Assembly: GCA_027604005.1 (NCBI GenBank)
Contig: JADGJT010000399.1
Coordinates: forward strand, 2,647 to 19,269
Direction of reading: 5' to 3'
DNA from: Dinochytrium kinnereticum
Taxonomy: Eukaryota > Chytridiomycota > Chytridiomycetes > Chytridiales > Chytridiaceae
Length of the DNA: 16,623 nt
Shown piece after piece: positions 10,121 to 16,623 of the stretch (positions are counted from its first letter, which is position 1; the number at the start of each line of letters is the position of its first letter). Position numbers and translations under genes: made by a program. The notes below the pieces were generated by a model. That model saw nothing but the letters and a program-made list of their open reading frames with translations, was not told where the DNA came from and ran no database searches.

Positions 10121-10907
10121 TTAAAGGATTGCATTGGCAAGCATCATAATCCCAATGGTTGCTGCACCAACGCTAAAGATCGCTGCAGTCCTTGAGTCAG
10201 TAGACAGGCCAGAGTTGCGCTGGGTGCTGGTGGTGTTGGTTGGAGACACTGATCCAGTGTTGGCGACACCGGAAGTAGTCGCAGCGACAGAAGCAGTGGA
10301 AACAGCGGAGGTCGCCGTCGCCGTAACTGGAATGAGGGAAGTGGCGCCAAGCTGAATAGCACCATCACAGTTGCTGGTCTCCGCGGCTTTGATCGTTGTG
10401 AAGAGGGGATCATTTGGGCAAGAGTTCACGAAGCTGCGTGTCGTTGTGGAATGTTCAATATAATGTTCGAGTTAGACACATCTTGGAGATCTCTTTGGGT
10501 CAATCAGAATCCAAACCTACCATACGCTGACCTTGCGATACTGCGACATGTATGTTTTGCATGGTGATGGTCAGATCATCATTAATTGGTGACAGAAAGT
10601 AAGTAAGGATGGATGGAGCATACTTCAAAAGCGGTAGGCAAGCGCAAGAAGATCAACTTACTCCTTTGCACATGCAAGCGTAGGAGGCAACCTGAGAAAA
10701 GGCCTCAGTAACGCACAGACTTGGAACATCTGAGTATGAAACGAGGTTGGGCTCTGTCAGAGCATTCTTGATGCACAGGTCGAATGTGGCCTGGTTGTCA
10801 CCACAGTTGGCGGTGTAAGTGGAGACGGTGTTTGGAGTCTGTGATGACACGGAGGAGGCAGCGGCAAGGATGATCGCAGCAGCAGAAGTGACGGTGAAGG
10901 TCTTCAT
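10121..10907 (-). CDS. small secreted cysteine-rich GPI-anchored protein
   Basis: Predicted 192-residue cell-surface protein. Exons: 10662-10907, 10521-10540, 10121-10433; the middle exon is only 20 nt and its phases fit (0 in, 2 out). Met1 is followed by a signal peptide (MKTFTVTSAAAIILAAASSVSS, cleavage near residue 20-22). The mature N-terminal region has eight cysteines, with CMCKG, then VCFVNSCPNDP from the spliced exons. This CxC...C...CPND layout is typical of fungal GPI-anchored Ser/Thr-rich wall proteins and loosely recalls the eight-Cys CFEM fold. A Thr/Ser/Ala-rich stalk, a likely O-mannosylation target, leads to a hydrophobic C-terminal tail (AAIFSVGAATIGIMMLANAIL), as expected for GPI attachment. 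The start context CCACCATGA is good, and this ATG is preferred over the in-frame ATG at 11054 because it places the signal peptide at the end. Its exact role is unknown. Confidence 0.85.
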
Positions 10908-11479
10908 GGTGGAGAGATGTGATGACAGAGACTCAGATTCGAGCAGCTTTATGGACCGTTTTAATGTCCAATTTTGGCACTTGTCATTGGTGTCATGGCA
11001 GCCCAATGCACCACTCAGAAAACGACTCACTGTCGTTTGGACGGTCAATATCAAGCAGACCCAGCGTTGCTTTCAGCAAGAGCTTCGTTCCGACGCCTTT
11101 GATGTAGATCGCCTCATTTGTAAAGCTCATGCCGTCTTGAAGCCAAGTTGAACCATTACATTATACATCCAGACGAGGCTCTTTCTGTAATCCAATCAAG
11201 AGAGAGCTATGTCTTGTTCATCCAAGGGATTGACGCAGTCCAAGCGTCAATCCCAAAAAGCATTCATATATGTTGAAACCGCGGAATTAGCATGAGATCT
11301 ACCAACCACCATAGCATCCAATGATACGATATTGTAGCATTTCATTCAGGCACATTGGCCTGGCAAGCTCTCTTTCCCTCTCGAAAGAACTCCCAGCCTC
11401 ACCGAGGTTGTCCGGAGGTTACAGCAGTAGGAGGCCTAAGAGTTTTCATCTGCTTTGACAACGGGACTATGGATAAGAT
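10908..11479. promoter_or_regulatory. divergent promoter region between GPI protein and cyclase
   Basis: The only head-to-head gene pair in the window is separated by 572 bases, which must hold both promoters. It contains a perfect 11-bp inverted repeat at 11226-11254 with TGACG/CGTCA cores. A TATA-like CATAAAG lies roughly 40-45 bases before the GPI-protein ATG on the minus strand. A pyrimidine-rich patch lies at about 11369-11380, ahead of the cyclase start. No further gene is supported here. Confidence 0.5.
11226..11254. repeat. perfect 11-bp inverted repeat (GGGATTGACGC / GCGTCAATCCC)
   Basis: GGGATTGACGC at 11226-11236 is mirrored exactly by GCGTCAATCCC at 11244-11254 around a 7-base spacer. 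It lies 226 bases upstream of the cyclase ATG. Each arm carries a TGACG core, the half-site of cAMP-response elements bound by CREB/ATF bZIP factors. It could be a dimeric transcription-factor site or a hairpin. The repeat is certain; its function is inference. Confidence 0.6.
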
Positions 11480-14400
11480 ATGGGCCGGAACGATCTACAG
11501 GCCTTTGTGAGTCGATATGTGTTGGAGGCTTCGCAGAACGAGTTGCGCCGTAATGAGATTCTGAAGGTGTTGGCGTCTGGATTGCCGCATTGCAGGACGG
11601 TGAAAGCCTCCGTGGCCCTTATTGATATATCTGGCTTCACCTCTTTAACGGCGGAACTGGTAAGCACAGCCTTTTCGCTTTTGGTCATTATCCGCGATGC
11701 CGTTGGACTTTGGACTTGATAAATATTATATACACGGGCTGTTGCAATGCAGACATTTTGGTATTCGAATCAGAATGGACGGAGATGGTTCGCAGCTCCA
11801 ACTGATAGGAATTGGGGGCCAAAGCGACTTGATCGTTAGTCTCTAAATGTTTTTAATGCTAGGCGAAGAGAGGAAAAATCTCCTCAGAGTTGATCACTCA
11901 GGCTGTTTCCGAGTACTTAAGCGATATCATCAATGTCGTGTCTGATTACCGTGGAGACGTCATCAAGTTTTTGGGTGGGCGCCACTTTTTAATGGGAGAT
12001 ATCTAATGCACATTGACGAAGGTGATGCTCTTCTTATTTGTTTTGATGAGACAAAAGAAGGTGAGATAGTGGATAACTTAAAAGCAGATGACGATGCCTA
12101 CCGTGCCTCAGGTAGTTATTAAGTTGATATAATGGATATTTATTATGTTAGCCTACAAATCAATCGCATGTGCCGCCGAGGTTATGATCAAGTGCGGCAC
12201 CAAAGCGATTGAACTTCCAAACGTTTCTCCTACAGCCGGAGAGCCGACACTATCTCTGCAAGCGGAAGGATCTACATCCATTGCGCACTTAAAGCTTCAT
12301 ATCACTGTTGGAGCAGGCTCCATCACTCATGTGATTATCGGTTCTCCGATAAAGGCCCAAAGGTGCGATTATTGCATTTCAGGAGATATACTTCATGAGA
12401 TAGGCTATTTACTTGGCGAAACACTTCCAGGTATTAAGGCTCCGTCAAAAACTGGCGTTTCGTGTTCCTTTAAAACTTTCATGATCTTATCAGCATAGCT
12501 TATTAATGTATACATTGCATAATCTATGTTTAGGGGAGATGGGATTAACAGCGGAATTAAGAAACATCACAACGTTTCGCAACCCTCCAGACTGGGCTTT
12601 CGATAAGAATGAATCGCGAATCTTTCGTAGCGGTGATGGTGATAGTGAAAGTCTTATCTTTACCCAGCTCGCTATGGAAACAGTCCGCTCCATGGCCCTA
12701 AAAAACATTCCCAAATGTTATACGGAGAGCAATGACGACTTGGAAGATAAGTTTCAACCAGTGCAATACCGAAATGCGGAGTTATCCGAGCCAGCTTCGT
12801 TCTGCAGGATGTTTATCAATCAGAGCCTTGTTTGGAAGATGGAGCAGGAGGATTTTGTTTCGGAAGCCCCTAAAGGATACCGGAAAATGTCGGCTCTAAG
12901 AAGAAGTTTCTCAACCACAAGAAGCTATTCAGGTGGCTTTGAGTCATGCTCTCCCGAGCACATTATCATAAATCCTCCGAAATACTCTACAAAATCATTA
13001 ATATCAGGTTCGTTGGTAGAAATAATCGTTTCGTCAGCTTACCTTTTGTTCAAAAATGCAGAGTTCCGTTTTCTTTCTATTATGTTCATCAAGTTAAACT
13101 TCCCATACGAACCTGAAATGGCACAAATAATATATCAAGACGTTGTAGAAATTCTGATGGAGTGCGGCGGATTCATTCAACAATTTTCAGGTAATTCATG
13201 TATACTGTGCGTGTCTCTCTTTCTAACGGCATACAACAGTCGATGACAAAGGACAAACACTCCTCTCAATCTTTGGCCTGCCACCTAAAACTCACGAAAA
13301 CAACGCCATATTTGCCGTTAAGGCTGCAGTATCCGTCGCAAGAGCTTTTCAAACCAAAAAAATAACACCGGCAACACTCGCAATAACCACTAACGAGATT
13401 CTCTATAGCACCTTGGGAAACTCTAAAAGAAGTGAAGCTGGGTTCCTAGGGGACGTCGTGAATATGGCAGCACGGATTATGTGCATTAACGTAGATGAAG
13501 AGACGATCGGAACGGATCCTATTCTTGTTCTTTGCGACGATGCTACTAGAAATGCAGCTTCGACGACCTTCCCGTCAAATGAATTAGGAGAGTTTAAGTT
13601 TAAAGGTATGACGGAAGAAGTAAAGGTGTGGAGGATCGATGCCCAGCTAGATCGGCAGGCAAGGCTACAGGATCCGAAGCAGGACTCTGAAGTGTTCTCT
13701 ATAGGATATAAGGAAGAACGAGAAAAGGTAAGTATTCAAAGAGACTAGTTCATTTAAATATTTCCTTCTGACATTCGATATATATATATTGAAATTTGTA
13801 GCTTCAATCCTGTTTAGATAATTGGTATTCATTTGGTGAGCGTGCAGTAATAATCGTCGAGGCACCAAGTGGGATGGGAAAATCTAGTCTGTGTAATTAC
13901 GCCCTCCAACTAGCACGAAACAAGAATGATTTGTGGATATGGTAAGCGCATGCGTTAATTGTCTCTAAACTCTTCTTGCAGTCGAAGCGAAGGTATGGTG
14001 TCGAGGGTTGCATCTGCTAACTCCTTTCAAACTCTTCAAAGGAAGCGAAATTGATCAATCTACCCCGGTAAGTCAATATGTGTATTCAGTCATATCACAA
14101 TCTCTAATGAATAACTAGTATTTTGCCTTTCAAGCAATTATCCCGAGGCTTTTAGATCTATCAGAAACCATCTTTCTCGAAACTGCGTCGGTGATCAGCG
14201 CAGGCTCTCACATGTCACACGCAACTTCCAATATCGACTGCCAGATATCAGTAGCAACCGATACCGGATCTTTCGTCAGCCTCGGAAGATCAAACACAAG
14301 GCTTTCAGTTAGAAAGAGACGCAAAAGTGCAGGCAGCCAATCGAAAGACTCAAATCCTTTTCACCCAACAAGCTGGACTCCTGTTCGTGGACTTTGTAGC

Positions 14401-16623
14401 AAGGATGAAGCAATACCCGACCCTTTGATTCACGCTGAAGTTGAAGAAGAGAATAGTTCTGCTTTCCATATAGAACAGCTTCGGAAGGAGATATTGAAAG
14501 ACGTGGCCAGCTCCATAACTTCTAAAGATAACTCACTTGAAGTCCCTACGAGATATTGCATAAGCCTACAGAAAAAAGGTCCCACCGTAAAGCCATCTCG
14601 CCGAAGATTTAGTTCAGCATTATCAAAAAGCGGTGAGAAATAACGTTTTGAGCGTGTTTTATTGCTTTTTGGTTCAATTTCTGTTTCGGACGACGCTAAT
14701 AGGTTTGTATTACTTCTCAAGTAATGAGCTATCAATCCTCTAGCGTATCATTGCACCCTATGGATAGTGTTAAAAGAATTCATAGAATACTTTCTTTTAT
14801 GAATGAACCTACTGACCTTGCTCCGCTGCTAAGCCAGATCATGCCGTGGCTCAACCTTAGAGATAATGCTAGGACCGCCACTTTAAACGCTCAGGTCATA
14901 TTAAATCTATGGGCTAGATTAGAATTTAACGTTCTTCTAGGCTAAAAAAGAACTATTAAAGTCCCTCATCATAAAATTCCTTGTTAAAGCATCTGAGAAA
15001 TCTAAAGTTTTATTTATATTAGATGATTTACAGGTACAACTATGCCGTAATTATTACTAAGTAATACACTTAGTGGTTCGACTCAGTCTCACTGGAGCTT
15101 GTTCAGATGATTGTTAAAACGGTTCCAAATGTTAATTGAGATTTTAATTGTTATCTAATTATAAAAGGTTATGTGTATACTGGTAACGCGCCCTATCGAA
15201 GAATACAATCTTGTGAGCGTCGGTAAACTCTGCAAACAGCCATTTATCATTCACTTGCGGTTGAAAGGATTTACTATAGAGGAAACTCAAGAGTATTTGG
15301 TATGTCTATAACTCTCTTTTAGTAATATATATTAAGATCTTTTTGAAGGTATGGCAGTTTCGAGACAAAAATGTGAACGCTATCGAACAAACCCTTCTCT
15401 CCGAATTTTACAAGCGTTGCGGAGGGTGCCCACTATTTGTCGAGCAGGCTACAGAGACTCTTAAGTCCGCATTTGAGGAAAGACTTCATGTCAGCCCTAT
15501 TGGAATATTAGAGACCAATTACGATCTGGTAGACTATGAGGTCTTACTGATTAGAAGTGTAGACTCTGCCATTACAAATACTTTCGATCAATTAAGTCCG
15601 GCGTTTCAATCGTTACTTAGGGTTGCAGCTGTGTTTGGACAATACTTTGAGTTAGATATTGTAATGCAGGTTATGGAACTTGATGTTGATGCAGCAGAGC
15701 TTCGATCCTTAATCGAAAGGTACGACAAGTTTTCGTACTTAAAGCCCCACAATAGTTCGAGTCCTGGTGAAGATCAAAATTCGTACATGTTTCGCCACAT
15801 AATGATACAAAGGTGAATTTGTTTTTGATTATATAAGGTCGTTAACGATGAATAGTGCAATTTATAACGCACTCCCATTTCTCGATCGTGAGGAACTTCA
15901 TTTTCGTATTGTAGAGTTATATGAAGACATAATAAGTCACGAGAATAAGTCAAAGATCCTGCCAATCCTAAGCTATCATTCTCTCAGAACCTCGGATAAG
16001 GCCAGAAAAATTAAATACCTTGACGATTCTTCGTCGCTTTACATGGGCCAATATCTTCTTCAAGGTAGAACGAAACCATCGTTTAATTTTTCTTCTAAGC
16101 ATCGTTACAGAAGCTGCTCTATCTTTGAAAACTGTAATAACGGTTGCTGAATCGGAGCCTGAAATCAAAGGCGATGCATTGAGGATGAGCAAGTGGTGGT
16201 CATTACTAGCATTCGCACAGGTTTACCTTCGCCAGTACAAAGCAGGTCGTGAGTCCGGCCTTGCAGCGCTAAGGCTTATTGGCATTGCCTGGCCCCAGAA
16301 CGAAGCCGAGTACAAGGTCCAAACTGCGATAAATGCAAAACGGCTGGCATATTTATGGACCATGACTTGTGGTGGTCGATTTGTGATAGCCGATTATTCT
16401 CAAAAGGGATTCAGAAGGAAGACAGATATAGTGTTAAGGGTTATGCCGATATTTAGGGAGATTTTGGCATACGACCCTACAATACCTCAGTGCGAACAAC
16501 CTCTTGTAGCCAATATGTACTTGAATGCGTCTGTGGCCGTTGCAGCAAGGGACGGTGTTGATGAATTCGTGAAGGCCTGCGTTAGAAAAGCCCAACTACA
16601 TCGTAAGAATCTGCTTAATTTTT
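11480..16623 (+). CDS. ADCY10: soluble adenylyl cyclase-like protein (ADCY10 family), 3' end beyond window
   Basis: Soluble class III nucleotide cyclase with the ADCY10 layout. Exons: 11480-11659, 11863-11974, 12022-12111, 12152-12430, 12534-13190, 13240-13727, 13802-13941, 13982-13992, 14042-14067, 14119-14632, 14722-14894, 14941-15033, 15074-15130, 15168-15299, 15349-15812, 15856-16064, 16111 to the edge; 1379 residues so far, human sAC having 1610. C1 (about 40-220) has ALIDISGF with D49 and KFLGDALL with K95 and D99, the numbers of the human metal and bicarbonate residues. C2 (about 370-590) has DKGQTLLSIFG and VVNMAARIM with N514 and R518. Then come a P-loop APSGMGKSS (623-631), Walker B KVLFILDD (912-919), CGGCPLFVEQ, a winged-helix-like LSPAFQSLLRVAAVFG, and helical repeats. 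The enzyme should make cAMP from ATP, but the adenine-contact Lys and Thr are Gln437 and Gly507. Residues 680-832 are a Ser/Arg-rich insertion. The start at 11480 has G at -3; the nearby ATG at 11469 closes at once. Confidence 0.88.
13982..14067 (+). other. micro-exon pair (11 nt and 26 nt) in the cyclase gene
   Basis: Exon 8 (13982-13992) is 11 nt and exon 9 (14042-14067) is 26 nt, flanked by introns of 40, 49 and 51 nt with GTAAGC/GTATGG/GTAAGT donors and TTGCAG/CAAAG/ACTAG acceptors. Together they code CRSEGSEIDQSTP, which bridges the Walker A helix to YFAFQAIIPRLL, the same order as in related NTPases. Skipping exon 8 creates an immediate stop, so both are needed for an open frame. Confidence 0.7.

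Noticed and set aside
10908..11054. Upstream start for the GPI protein at 11054
   Set aside because: It would put about 49 polar residues in front of a clear signal peptide, while the ATG at 10907 has a good CCACC context and puts the signal peptide at the N-terminus.
12145..12498. Separate small plus-strand gene of 117 residues
   Set aside because: Its reading frame is exon 4 of the cyclase running on into intron 4; the cyclase homology continues on both sides.
1..16623. tRNA genes, CRISPR arrays, insertion sequences, viral or transposon remnants
   Set aside because: I looked for T-loop-like motifs, regular spaced repeats, terminal repeats and transposase or polymerase motifs and saw none that would stand.

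Overview
The window looks like nuclear DNA of an early-diverging, probably zoosporic (chytrid-like) fungus. Every gene carries small GT-AG spliceosomal introns. The gene set mixes fungal hallmarks (a Golgi GDP-mannose transporter, REI1-type ribosome assembly factors, a short cysteine-rich GPI-anchored wall protein) with a very large ADCY10-type soluble cyclase that yeasts and moulds generally lack. The lineage is inferred from gene content and intron style only. I joined the exons by eye; in every model the splice phases agree and the frame stays open.

Layout. 1-323: gene-poor left edge, with a possible 3' end of a plus-strand gene cut by the window. 324-2014 (minus): GDP-mannose transporter, six exons. 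2166-3844 and 4074-5877 (minus): two tandem REI1-like pre-60S factors with the same five-exon structure. 5878-6330: spacer with an A26 tract. 6331-9695 (minus): a 1009-residue, Gln/Pro-rich PH-domain protein, five exons. 9696-10120: spacer in which I see nothing. 10121-10907 (minus): secreted eight-cysteine GPI-anchored protein with a 20-nt internal exon. 10908-11479: divergent promoter region with a perfect 11-bp inverted repeat. 11480 to the right edge (plus): at least 17 exons of a soluble adenylyl cyclase-like protein, with two class III cyclase domains, a STAND/AAA-type NTPase and a helical C-terminal part that runs off the window.

The genes are not an operon-like pathway. The transporter feeds Golgi mannosylation, which would also serve wall proteins such as the GPI protein. 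The REI1 pair acts in cytoplasmic maturation of the large ribosomal subunit. The cyclase would make a cyclic nucleotide second messenger. The most unusual points are the cyclase (metal and bicarbonate-site residues kept, nucleotide-selecting residues changed, a long Ser/Arg-rich insertion with PKA-type sites, micro-exons and 37-51 nt introns) and the diverging tandem REI1 pair.
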